This document shows positions 1 to 11,739 of a DNA stretch of 64,000 nt, in pieces (positions within the stretch are counted from its first letter, which is position 1; every line of letters begins with the position of its first letter). The notes below the pieces were generated by a model that worked only from the letters and a program-made list of their open reading frames with translations, had not been told where the DNA came from and searched no databases. The stretch is from Atherinomorus stipes (taxonomy: Eukaryota > Chordata > Actinopteri > Atheriniformes > Atherinidae), in the NCBI GenBank assembly GCA_023101725.1, contig JALJCO010001435.1, forward strand, positions 304,501 through 368,500. Reading direction: 5' to 3'. The position numbers were made by a program, and so were the translations under genes.

Positions 1-1530
1 GTGTAGTATTTGCAAATGTGTATATATTTTGGGTAATTTACTAGGTTTATATAATTACAAATATATAACCAATTGTAACGAGGATATGGGGCTAGGTCAA
101 ACATTAAGTAATTAAGGAATATACAAACTTCTTCTTACTCATTTTGTACACGTTAGGTTTTATGACTACTTGAAGTCTTACTTTTGGTTTTATTTTGTTT
201 TTCTTTACTTTGCCGACTTTGCTGTGATCAAGATAAATAATTCATTCAATATCAAAGATAGAAAATCAATGGAAAACTAGAGACGTTCAAGAATGCAATA
301 AGAAGTAAAGTTTTAGCTCTTCTTATTTGAATTTTTTTGCTTTTGTTTGTGGGTTTTCTTTAAGTTCACAATCTTAACCTTGTCTTTTGGACTGTTTTAC
401 AAGATATTAACAAAAAAATGAGTAGTGACAGCAATAAATATAAAGCACTTACTTGCAAACCTGCAGATAAAGAGAATAAAGTTAAGTCATAAAGCATACC
501 TCAGAAACATACAGGAGCCATAGGAGTAAAAAAAATGTAAAAATAAATAAATAAAAAGGCTTTTTAAAGGTTTGATTGCCCTAATGGCACCGAACAGTTC
601 GAAAGGAAGTTCAGTTTATGGAGCTGATGAAATTCTACAATACTTACAGAATAAATCAAATAAATATTTGAGATGTGGCTATGTACTTCACATACATAAC
701 CCAGACAATTGAATCTGACCATTTAACCAGTTAGACCATTTAAATGTTTCGTGTGTTTTGGACTTAATGAAACACATAACATGTGGTTATGTTGGCTCAG
801 TGTGTGTGAGATGGCACAACAATCATTATCCTACCTGCAGTCATCCAGGAACTCAGTCAAACCAAAAAGGTGGATTAGATATGCTGCATTTTTGGTCCGT
901 GATTTATCATTTATTCTCAATTTTTTTATTTTATTTTAAAGGCTATAAACTGTACACATTTTCAAGGCAGGAAAGACAGAACCAAACCTCAGCTCAGCTA
1001 AATTCATCTACTCGCATTTCAGCTGAAAACCACTGAAACATGAAGCGTTTTTTCCACTTCTTCTCTCGGTTTACAGGTGTTTCCGCATATGGATAACAAT
1101 AACTATATAGAGATGTATCTTGACATGCAGTCCGACTACATTTCAGGAATTTCACATTTTCAGTTCATTTTTCAAGGAAGCGTTTTTACGCACAAAAGCG
1201 TGTTCGACGAGTTGAAAGTAGTTGAAAGCAGCATCAAGTGGCATAAAATGTCGATATTTTCACATTTGAGATCAGAAAAACAAAGCTCCATCAACAAAAA
1301 ACTAAATAAGTGATAAATCTTTTTTCTCACTCCGTCAATTTTTTTCTAAATGAGTGTCGCAATCACTTAAGAGAAAAAAAACCACTTGTTGAATTGAAAA
1401 CTGCTTCACATACTCGAATAAAACCTTCTGCGTAGCTAACAATAAAACGGAACTCCATGAAAATTCAAAACGATTCTCAAAGGCACTTAAAGTACAGAAA
1501 CTCATAATTTAAAGCATTTTAATGGCACAT
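1..1530. other. No recognisable gene or repeat
   Basis: AT-rich sequence with only short chance reading frames. If the minus-strand promoter near 1.6 kb is real, this is the first intron of that gene. Confidence 0.4.
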
Positions 1531-1532
1531 AC

Positions 1533-1607
1533 CTCTGTAAGATTCACACAACACACCAACAGCAAGGGAGAGTGCAGAGGATGTCAGCCTCGGCAAGGGA
1601 ATTTATA
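1533..1607 (-). promoter_or_regulatory. Possible minus-strand TATA promoter and short first exon
   Basis: Read on the minus strand, TATAAA (1607-1602) is followed about 30 bases on by a stretch ending in CAGAG|GTATGTGCC, a good splice donor with exon edge 1533. This fits a TATA-driven gene with a short non-coding first exon running off the left edge. No coding exon follows within the window, so the gene cannot be named. Confidence 0.3.
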
Positions 1608-1609
1608 GC

Positions 1610-3755
1610 ACGGCTAAATCTCGCGATAACATAGCAAAAACGTGAACACAGCTCATCTCAGTTCATTCCTTCGCTCGAGTCGACCCAGCATGACTTTGCA
1701 GTTTTCTTACCGCTTTTACAGGAATGAATGAGCTCTTGTGAAACTAAAAATTAGAGTGCGAGGATGTATCGAGAACAGAAAAACAGATGCAAAGAACAAT
1801 TATAGGAAACTTTGATCATAATTAGATATTAAACTGAATTAAACCGAGTTATTAACTACCAGAAAGCTGTCGTATTTAAAGATTTTCAAGCACATGGGGA
1901 TTTCAGAGTCATGAGGTTTCCTCATATGACTCATCCTCTTTCAGGATATGGAGTTAATCCATGGTCACCATGAACAAGCAATAAATAAAACTACTATGTA
2001 TCCCACTGCGCTTCTACATTTCTTTGAAATAGTTGGTGTAATGAACAGTGCCAAATCTGAAATCATATATGAGCCACCATTTTCCATATGATGTTCCTGT
2101 GAAACTTTCCACACTTTTCTAAAACATCTTATTGCAACATAGTGTCCTTATCCAGTAAGCTGTAAGAGATATTTTTCTCTCTCGTTTCCTCCTTGCTCAC
2201 CATTCCTATATATATATTTATGTACGAAGTGACTTGGGAGAGGAGCAGAACACATTGTTTGCACAGTTTCACATTCACATTGTTAAGTCTCTTGTGGTAA
2301 ATGAAGAGGGAAGTTGAAAAAAAATTACTTTCTGTTCAGAGTGTCTGTTGTAGACATTGTTTGTCCTGCTTAAAAGGAAATGTTAATTCGCTAGTGTATT
2401 TTTGTTGTGTGTAAGACTGCTCATATATTGCCTCTCATTACCTTTTAATTAATATAACTTAATCAGAGACTAAACCAAAACAAAAAGGACCAAAAAAATG
2501 CTAACAAACATAACCATAGAAATCCCACAGCTATTAGTAGTTTACTGCTCCACTGTGTGTGCAAACTGTTCTGGTTTATAGCTGCATCTACTATGTCTAG
2601 ATAGCACTGGTGCAGGTGCACCTCCAAGCACACTACCTGCCTCCAGCTTCTTCCAAATGGCATGAGCGAAGTCAGGTTGCATGTCATTCTCACAGAAATC
2701 ATTTTCTTTAAACCTGTGGTGCCTGTTTGTTTTTTGTTTTTTTTTTTTATCAGACTGGGTGAGTTGGATAAAAGATTAGTCTTTTGGGGATTAGTTGCAT
2801 AAAGCCTTTGTGACTTCTTTCCCCCAAATTGTGTTTTCAGACACAGGATGACTCAAAATAATCAGGCCAGTGTAACAAAATCTCACAATATAAGAGTCAT
2901 ATTAGATGCTGCCCAACATGCATTTCAGGTCTTAGTAGAGAAAAACTCTTCCCGAGTTGGACCAAAACCAGAGGAGTATTTTTAAAAAAATAAATAAATT
3001 CTTACAAGATAAAAACTAAAATTAATGAATACAGTTCTGCTATTAAAGTGTCACTTAAAATTCAGAGGTCATTTCCACAAAGAAAGTTAAGAGGGTCAGA
3101 AAATAGATTACCCCTAAAAACATCTTTTTACAGAGAATTTCAGGCATTTTTCTAAAAAAGCAGTAGCAACTTAAATATGTTATGTGCAACTTGAAACCTT
3201 AGTTGGACTCTATTCCAACTGACTAAAATGATAATAATTTTACATTAAAAAAAAATTGGAAATGGTGAAGTGTCATGTTATGATATTGTTAATGTTAATA
3301 TCAATAATTTAAAAATGTTAACAATGAGCAACTTTATTGTATTTAGAAATTGTAAGTGATTTTCAAAATTTGATGCAGGCTACGTGTTAATTCAAAAGTT
3401 GAAATAAAGACAGAAAACTATCAGTAAGGGAGCTTTCCAGAGGATTTTACAATCAGATGATTAATTAGTGACCAGTGAGGGTGTCATGATTGGGTATAAA
3501 AGTGACATTCAGAATACGTGCGGACTTTCCCAGCAATGATGATGTGGCTTATCTCTTAGTGCCAAACCCTGTCATGAAATATTCTGTTTACAAAAGTACT
3601 TCTCAATGCAAAACTGAAAAAGAACAAAGGTCTTTCACTATTTACATTGCGTAACATTTTGAAACTATTAAAGGTGATGTGTGTTTTTTCACTCTTGCAA
3701 AACCTCAAAATTGATTCACTTCCTGACCTGTCCTCAGTGAGCGCTGTGCAAGTTA
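1610..3755. other. Intergenic, nothing recognised
   Basis: AT-rich non-coding sequence. No paired splice sites, tRNA-like boxes or inverted repeats were noticed. Confidence 0.4.
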
Positions 3756-3765
3756 TTTTTGTATG

Positions 3766-3900
3766 GGCCAAAGACCGTAAAAATAATGGACGTGGCATCC
3801 AGTCACGTCTGATGAGAGGAAAATGAAGCCAGTTGAACGATTCCCACCATCGCTATCTTGCTGTGTCGTCAGTGTCCAAGGCGCAAACTCTGCAGGAAAG
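3766..3900 (+). repeat. Fragment of the long foldback repeat family
   Basis: Shares GAAGCCAGTTG, then a CATCTTGC-like stretch and a GTCGTCA stretch, with the copy at 63.0-63.6 kb, and in inverted form with 4637-4700. A partial copy without visible ends. Confidence 0.45.
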
Positions 3901-4526
3901 GAGTGAAGCCCGGAAGTTAAAGCTAGGGCAAGCAACATAAAAAAAAAACACACACCACCTGAAACCACGTGCAGAGGGCAGGGACGTGTGCGCTGATGTT
4001 TTACAAACAGGTTAACGATAACAGCCGAGTGGATAGCTCGTTAGCTTGATAGTAAACAGCTGACCAACCATGTTTCTAAAAGCTTTAATCCACTCACCTC
4101 CAACTCCTTTTGCGGTGTAAAAAGTCCACACTGCAAACATCAACGCCTCCAAGACCTAATCCTTATCTGTTTTGTTTTTTTGGCGCAGTAGTTAGCAGTC
4201 CGTTAGCTATATTTGTTTACAGTGAGCGGCGCACAGGGGGTCACGAGGGGGACAGTTAGAGGGGAGGGACAGAGACGACACATAAAGGCATCGATTTGTT
4301 CTTTCTTTCTGTTGCGAATTACCAACCTGCCTTTTGGTGCGAATGGCAGGGGTTGGTGAGAGTTTTTACAGAACTGCTGCTCTCACAGAAGTCTGACTTT
4401 TTTCCCTCCTTTTTATAAATACATGATGTATTGACTACAGTCAGGATGGAAGGACCATTTCACCCAGTATAACAAAAGTGTATCTGAGCAGGATTACCAA
4501 CCATGGCTGTAGTTCTTTCTTCATCC

Positions 4527-5270
4527 ACTAGGGGTTGACTCTAAATCAGAGCAAATCCCTGTAGACTCCCATGTTAAAAAAGCCAACTTCACAGCAGAAA
4601 TAAACATGTTTTAAGCCTGGTTCAAAAAATAACGGCAAGATGGCGACGGTGGGACACGCCCAACTGGCTTCAGTTTCCCCTCTTCAGACATGACGGATGC
4701 TACGTCCATTTTTTTTTTTTTTTTTTTTTTTTCTGTCTTTGGTGTCGTCACTCCCGGAAAATACTAAAATGGGCAGAGCAGTGCTGCTCTGAGCTGTGAA
4801 GCAAATGATTGACAGCCAAGCTAATGCTAACCGAGCTAATCCAAAGTGAACAGGAACAAACAAAGACAGGCGGTTTAAAGGTAAGACACGCTCAAACCTG
4901 CTGTTAACCGGCTAAAAACTGCCGTTGTGCAACTCTGCTACAGGCTGGGGCCTTCCTGGGAGCATGCAGGGAGCTAACTATTAGCCTCCACGGCTAAAAT
5001 CAGCAGCACCCAGTCTGCCGCCTGTCAATCAAAAGGATATGCCCATAATTTTGTGTAATTTCAAGCCTATCATCTAAACGAATGAGTTATAAAATAATTC
5101 ACCCCCTCACAGTTGACATGAAGGCAAACTTGACCTATTAAACCTAAAATGATTTTTCTGAACCAGGCAGTAAACATGTTTATTTCTGCTGTAAACATGT
5201 TTATCTCTGCTGTGAAGTTGGCCTTTTTAACATGGGAGTCTATGGGGATTTGCTCTGTTTTGGAGCCCCC
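4527..5270 (+). mobile_element. Foldback repeat with about 85-bp inverted arms
   Basis: The left arm (about 4527-4625) carries GAGCAAATCCCTGTAGACTC and AAACATGTTTTAAGCCTGG. The right arm (about 5160-5270) carries the reverse complement, with an internal duplication of the AAACATGTTTAT stretch. Another inverted segment and a T run of about 23 (from 4710) lie inside. The middle contains 'gctaatgctaa' motifs and GATTGACAG, also seen near 63.1 kb. No protein coding. Non-autonomous DNA element, superfamily uncertain. Confidence 0.6.
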
Positions 5271-5347
5271 AGACGATCAAGAAGGAACCACAATTAATTA
5301 ACTTAACTTCCAGGCTTCACTCTTTTCCAGCGGAGTTTTCCCCTTTG

Positions 5348-5928
5348 TACACACTCAAAAATTGAGGTACCAAATTGTACTTAAAAGGGTACAAAGCTTG
5401 TTGCTGGGGGTGTTCCTTTTTGAAAGACATTTCTGTACATTCGGTCCTGGTCTATTTGTACCTTATCAAGCTTTATGAGTTAATAAAGTACAATTAAACT
5501 AATGAAAAATTATGAATAAAAGTCAATAAAATAGTGATTATGAAAACAATCAAAGATGCTAATAATAAATTAATAATTATTATATGAACATTAGGCCAAA
5601 CACATACAAAATTATACAATAATTTAATTATTACTATGATTATTATGAAAATCATAATATAATATACTAAAATTATACTACTGTTTAGAAGTACTTCTAT
5701 TTATAGTTATTGTACAAGCTACACACATTTTTAATGCTGCAGGTACCCTTAGGGTTGACATGGTACAAATTTGTACTTTATTTTACTTTGGACCTTTTTT
5801 CATAGTATATAGGTACACTTCTGGCCTCATAAAGACCAATATTGTACTTTTGAGAGAACATTTGTAAAAAAATGTACCTACAGGTACAGAAATGTTCCTG
5901 TCTCGTACCTCTATTTTTGAAAGTGTAT
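5348..5928 (+). mobile_element. Non-autonomous element with GTAC-rich inverted ends
   Basis: The left end TACACACTCAAAAATTGAGG mirrors the right end, which reads CTCTATTTTTGAAAGTGTA. GTAC-containing words recur inward from both ends. The core is AT-rich and non-coding. Confidence 0.6.
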
Positions 5929-5929
5929 G

Positions 5930-7878
5930 GACAGAGGCTGCATTAGATCATGCAACAAAATGGCAACCCTTTTAAGATTTTTCAGATGTTTTATTACTTT
6001 AAAAATGTGAACTGAAATAAGCTGCCACATGTTCACATGGGCATGAAAATAAATATTTAGAAATTGACAACAGAAACTCTAACTTTGTCTGTATTTCTAC
6101 TTCGTATTGAAACAGCATGATATTGCATCGAATCGCAACCCAAAGAATTGAAATCAAATTGACTCAGCCTCATAACAATACCCAGCCCTAATAACGATCT
6201 ATATTGGTATCTCAGAGGCACATCAGCAGAAGATCAAGTCTTTATTCTGTCTCAGTGCTTTCACAGATGACACCAGTGTGCAACTACTCCAGGTTAATAG
6301 CCAGCTTTATGGGCAAAGTCCCACTCAGATGTATTATCACATCTCCTTATTACAGAGAAAAGGTGTAAATGTATAAAAGAGATAAATGTGATTCATATTC
6401 CATCTTAATATACTGCTTTGTGTAGTAACAAACATCTTGTCAGGCACTTATTACTTTTCAAAAGGAAAAAATACTGTATAGGTAAAGTTATTGCCCTCTA
6501 CAGTATTATACACTAAATTTCTGTAGTTTTTCAAATAATATTCCATCACTAAGTCTTAGTCATTATTTTATGGTCTAACGGGGGTTGTTTTCATCTCAAA
6601 CAGCCCCCTCATCCCGCCTCCTCTCTCCACTGTCACCAAGCAATATGCTTGCACGCTGTTGCCATAGCGCTGCATCAAGGGCCAGATAAGAGGGGGGGAC
6701 TCATAATAGCCTTTAGAGACACCTCAATGAGATAGTGATCAAACGCCGTCCTGTGTCCATCTTCTGTTCCACAATATCTGCATAATTACTGTATGTGCAC
6801 CACTATTTCCAAAGCAGCCGGCTGTTTGAAGGGCACTAGAGGCACCATCATCCTGCTTTCATTCATACCCCCAACTCAGAATAACAAAACCGCTGTCACA
6901 CTACTGTGATAGTGGTAGAAAAATGAATGAAATCATGGAGAGATCAGTGTTAGGAAAACATGGATTTATGTAGGTATTTATGTCAAGCTGTGCATCATGT
7001 TCAAAGGCCTCACATATACTGCTCTTTGAAAAGGTCTAAATATTTACCAGAGAGTAAATCTGTCCACTTCAGTGTTTTCTGTCATGGGATGGATGGACCC
7101 TATAACTGTTTCCACCCATCTATAAACCACCAACACATTCTGATGTTCAGTAGATCTCATCAGGAATTTAATAAAGTCTTTAATAAGGACAGAGTGAGAT
7201 GAGTTGAGCCATGAGAGGCTGATTGAGCGGCAGGCTGAGACTCGTCCTGACAAGACAGTGACACGAGAATCAGCAGGGACAGCTCAAAGGGGAGCCGTCA
7301 CCCAGCGGGACATGACAGGAGGGTGCAGCACACAAATAAATGAGCACACACTCACATACATCCTGAGCAGGCGCAAAGTAAACCCTCTTTAAATTTCTAA
7401 TGTTTTTGAATGTCTCAGAATTAGCCCCTTTGATGTATGAATTATTTATCTTTGTCAGGAATTTTTTTTTTTAGTAATTGTTAATCATTTTGGGCATGAA
7501 AAAAATGTTTTAGCATGTACTGATCAATGAGTTTTTAACATGTTCACTGTAGTAGACATCAAGCATTTTAAACATGAAACATGCGTTTGATAAATGTAAT
7601 CATTTTTCCATAAATTGTGTGAAATCCACAAATTAATATAGAAAATGGTCTTAAATGATGATGTATGATACGCATGAATTTGAATATTTCCACATTGTAC
7701 CAGACTCCTCAGCCTCTCCAGCTCTTCAAACATGATAACATGTATTATATGGGAAATCATGACACTTCCACTTCTGTGTCTAACAGTTGGTATTAGGTAT
7801 TTTCCCTGATGGGTGTACTGCATTTTGGCCAGTCATGTTCACTTTGGACCCATCTTCCCAGAGGTTTTTTTTGTTCTA
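5930..7878. other. Intergenic, nothing recognised
   Basis: The short frames at 6960-7392 have no family resemblance and no splice support. Confidence 0.4.
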
Positions 7879-7880
7879 CA

Positions 7881-8366
7881 AAGCCCTGTTTCCACTAGAA
7901 GGTCCGGATTGTTATGGGAGAGTTTGGTGCAGTTTGGTTATGTAAATCCTGATCTCAGAGTTTCCACACCCACAGCCTTTACCAGGATAGATAGTGCAAC
8001 TGCCAGGTAGCGCTATCTGCATCAGCTTTGTATTAGCGTGATGTCACAGCGGCATGATGCCTTCCTTGAATTATAAAAAAGGAGAACACAAAATAGAAAG
8101 CCCCCCCCAAAAAATCCACCATATATGTAGATATGGTGCCGTTGCTGCTTTGTTCTGAAAGCTGAGTTGCACAGGAGGAGATGATTCTTTCCACCAATCA
8201 GTGGATTGCAGTGTATCCAACTCCACCTTTTTGGGGGTAAGACAGTAGTGGGATTGTTCTGGTTGGATATTCTGGTGTCCTTTCCAGTTTTTGGCTATGG
8301 AAACACAAAAAAAAGCATACTGGCCCATACTTAGCTGAACTGGACCCACTGGTGGAAATGGAGCTT
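7881..8366 (+). mobile_element. Inverted-repeat element (AAGC..TTTCCAC ends)
   Basis: The left end AAGCCCTGTTTCCACTAG pairs with the right end CTGGTGGAAATGGAGCTT at roughly 70 percent identity over 25 bases. The interior is non-coding. Target duplication not resolved. Confidence 0.45.
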
Positions 8367-8369
8367 AAG

Positions 8370-9480
8370 TGTTGTGATTGGTCCTAATCATCTGCCATCA
8401 CTTGAACAGTTAAATAGCTAGCTGATGTCTGTGGAGATGCAGTTTCACTGAGCATTGCCTGACCTTGGGATGAACTTACAGAGGATGTTTGCGTCTGGGA
8501 AGATCGGTGACTGTTTATATAAATGCTAACATTTGCCAGTTATTAATAAATCAAGTGAATTGTAATAGAAACAACTGGGTGCTTCTTACAGTCTTAATCC
8601 CAGTGGAAGCAAGCAGCAAGAAAAGACTTTTTGAGGTTTTTCACACAGATACTGCTTCTTAGTTGCTGGTAAATACAAAATGTAATGTCATGTGTTGTTC
8701 ATCTGAAGGATAAACCAGATTTCAGGACTTTGTACGGACCAGAAAACATTACAGTTAACACAAAACAGAAGTTTTTCTTTCCTTTACACATGAAAATATG
8801 TTGGTTGTTTTTTTTTCCAAAGATAGATAGATACTGAAGGATCCAGTCAATATCCTTACATATATCCTAGTGTAAAGATCATTTTACTAATACAGTATAT
8901 TGATTTGATGTGTGTGTATGCTTATTCTCATATAATCTTAGCTTATCATTGCTGTAGTGAAGCTATTTTGTAAGACTTGGGGAGTCAGATGCAGCTGTAG
9001 GAGCAGAGATGAAAGGAACCAGGGAGTAGATGAGTACGAAGGTCAAACCAGAGAGAGAGGTTGAGAATAGAGCAGGATGTTCGTGTGTGGTATGTTGTGC
9101 TGTTTGCAGAAGGTATGATGGCATTTACGTGGAGGAGTCAGATACAATGACCAATGGGAGAAGCAAACACTGCTTGAACATTTCATGATTGTATTAGGGT
9201 ATATATTAGCTTATATTATTTAAACCATATGATTTTGTAACATATAACTGAACTGTTCCATAAATGCATGTAGCCTAGCTGCAGTTTTATACTGTATTTT
9301 ATTCTTTCTTTTTTTCAATTTCTTACACTTATCCATAATACATTCTATCAGATAGTCTAGGCTTGAACCCAGTGTATCAGTCATCTCGATATGATCCTCT
9401 TGTATCTTCTGTTTTTTTCAGTCCACCTCACTTTTCCCACATTCCTTTGTTTTTTGTTCCCAGAATGTTTTTATTTTATT
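8370..9480. other. Intergenic, nothing recognised
   Basis: Non-coding, AT-rich, with a short GATA-like run near 8823. No gene signals seen. Confidence 0.4.
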
Positions 9481-9483
9481 TTC

Positions 9484-10236
9484 TTAAAGGTACAGTATGA
9501 AAAAATTACTGACACCTAGTGGTAAAAAATGGGTATTTGAGAGAAAAGATGTTTACTTTCAAATGACTTCAGCGCTATTGTGAATCTACGGTGGCCGTTA
9601 GTGGCCAAAATTCACCCAGACATAAATATGTTTTCATCTGTGAGTGGATCCAGTAGTCCAGTGTTTCTCAATCCTGGTCCTCAGGGACCTGCTGGTTTTC
9701 AATATATTCCTACTGCAACACACCTGACTCAGACGAAAGGCTTGTTAGCAGGCTTGCAAAGAACTTGATGAGCTGTTGAGTTGATCTGAATTAGGTGTAG
9801 TGGAGTTGGAAACCTGGAATACATGCAGGGCAGTGGTCCCTGAGGACCAGGATTGAGAAACCCTGCAATAGTCTCAGATGTAGTTATGATTGTACTACTG
9901 TACCTTTGATGTCTTTTAAGACATTTCTTATCCCAAACAGTGCTTTAACTACCATTAAACAAAGCTGGTATAGCAGTTTTTGAAGTTCACAGGGTTCTTA
10001 CACGCACATTGTTTTGTCCATTCAGGGACACTGTAGTAAAAATGGTGGAACAAATATGGAAGCCTCCATATGTGCACCGCCCAGCAAGTAGATATATAAA
10101 TGACTCATTCTAAGAAAATAAACATATGACAGTTATTCTAGTGCAGTAATTACACATCAATAGAAACACAGTTTTGAATTATATCTCACATTTTTCTGCC
10201 ATTGACCTTTGATTTTTTTATATACTGTACCTTTAA
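9484..10236 (-). mobile_element. TTAA-flanked element (Kolobok/piggyBac-type ends)
   Basis: TTAA at 9484-9487 and 10233-10236 bounds inverted ends AAGGTACAGTAT and ATACTGTACCTT. Relatives, in the opposite orientation, lie at 24988 and 60195; they share the stretch around TTCTTAGAATRAGCCATTT. No transposase. An hAT-like element is inserted at 9659-9865. Confidence 0.7.
9659..9865. mobile_element. hAT-like palindromic element nested in a TTAA element
   Basis: The ends CAGTGTTTCTCAATCCTGG and CCAGGATTGAGAAACCCTG form a near-perfect inverted repeat. Flanks CAGTAGTC (9651-9658) and CAATAGTC (9866-9873) match at 7 of 8 bases, as expected of an 8-bp hAT target duplication. Confidence 0.75.
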
Positions 10237-11029
10237 AATGAGGATAGATACAAAGCTATAGCTCTGTCAACAACCACAAACAAAAGCAAACAATCAGCCT
10301 TGCTACTTTCTTTAAATCAGATCATCTATGTACATTTGAAATTGAGTATCACATTATTTTTAATCAAATATGTTTGCATAAGAAAGCTTTGAAGAAACAA
10401 AAAGCTCAAGCCTGGAAATTGCATGGTCCACACACATCATTCCCATTCTTAACATAATCCATAAAAGGCCCCCTTATACATTATCTGTCCCCCCAAAAAT
10501 TCAAAAAACAAAAATTAATTGATGGAATAACCTGGTCATTCAGTATATTCAGGTAGTCAGCTGACCTCATGTTTTTGGCACATTGTTGCGACCATCTCCT
10601 GAATTACACGGTGAAATAACTGGGATTTAAATGATACTTTTATGTTTTATTGCCTTCAATGTATCCACTATTTCTTTTTGCAGATTTTTCTTGTATGGTG
10701 CATTACCACCATTAAAAAGTGTGGGTCAGGAACAGGTCAGGACAGGACAGACAGGCCCAAAAAAGAAGTCAGAAATCTGAGATTAAAGTAAAAATTCTGA
10801 CTCTTTTCTCCTGATTGAATTTAAATCTGTATGCACTGAGTGGCTGTGGTATGTAGTGACTGTGGTATGCAGAGCGTTTTGTATTTTTATTCTTACTTTT
10901 AAAAAAAGAAATTCTTTTGTTTCGAAAGACAAACTGTCCAGGAACTACGCGTGAAAACAGCATTTTTGCTACAACCTGGCATATGACTTCTTTTCCCTTG
11001 TTGATTATGCCACTGAAAGAATAGGAGGG

Positions 11030-11215
11030 GAAAAAATTTTAAGGGAAAAATTTTATTTTTAAATTTTTTTTTTGTTTAAAAAATAAATAAAAGGAAAAAT
11101 ATTTTTTTTTTTTTTTATAAAATATATTTAAGTTTTTTGTCTAAAAATATTTTTTTTGGGGGGGGGGGGGTTTAAAAAAAAAAAATTTTTTAAATTTTTT
11201 TAAAAAAAGATGCTT
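11030..11215. repeat. Low-complexity A/T block with a 13-G run
   Basis: Long alternating A and T homopolymers with G13 at 11158-11170. Possible assembly-sensitive sequence. Confidence 0.8.
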
Positions 11216-11247
11216 TGATTGTCCTTGCTCAGATAAATATGAAACAT

Positions 11248-11331
11248 AATTTAATTTAATTTAATTTAATTTAATTTAATTTAATTTAATTTAATTTAAT
11301 TTAATTTAATTTAATTTAATTTAATTTAATT
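11248..11331. repeat. TTTAA pentanucleotide microsatellite
   Basis: About 16 perfect tandem copies of TTTAA, ending roughly 110-160 bases upstream of the NASP ETS and E2F motifs. Confidence 0.95.
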
Positions 11332-11400
11332 GTTCGTCTATGGCCCTAATACTCTTCCAAACAGAGCAGAAGGTAGAGCTGGTTTTGGAACTACTTATTA

Positions 11401-11592
11401 GTGCGCTGTACCTTTATGTATTCTCCCGCGCTCGTGTACGAATCCGGAAATCGACCGGAAAGAGCACGAGCCTTTCGCGCCAAATTAGAACAACGGAGCA
11501 GCAGCAAGTGTGAGCGGCGCAGCAACACAGCTGAGAGGGACGTCTTCACGCTACAGTTGTATCTGCTCCACCGTCATTCTCTCTCAGACAAG
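11401..11592 (+). promoter_or_regulatory. nasp: NASP promoter and non-coding first exon
   Basis: A CpG-containing stretch just upstream of NASP. Two CCGGAA cores (11444-11449 and 11455-11460) are ETS-type sites. TTTCGCGCCAAA at 11473-11484 matches the E2F consensus. No TATA box is seen. Transcription probably starts near 11490, giving a first exon that ends in a good donor (CAAG|GTAGAA, exon end 11592). It would splice to an acceptor ending TTTTAG at 11723, 16 bases before the start codon. The start site is inferred; the motifs are seen directly. Confidence 0.65.
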
Positions 11593-11739
11593 GTAGAAGT
11601 GAAAGAAACTTTATTTAAAATCTGTTTTTTATCTACATGACAATTCTGTGAAACAGTTTCGGCTGAAGTCATTTGGCACGTGCTGTTTTTTTTTTCTCTC
11701 AGCTGGCCTATTGTCTCTTTTAGTCCTAGTTTCGCCATC

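Noticed and set aside
11030..11331. Centromeric or satellite DNA
   Set aside because: Only a low-complexity block and one short microsatellite; no higher-order array.
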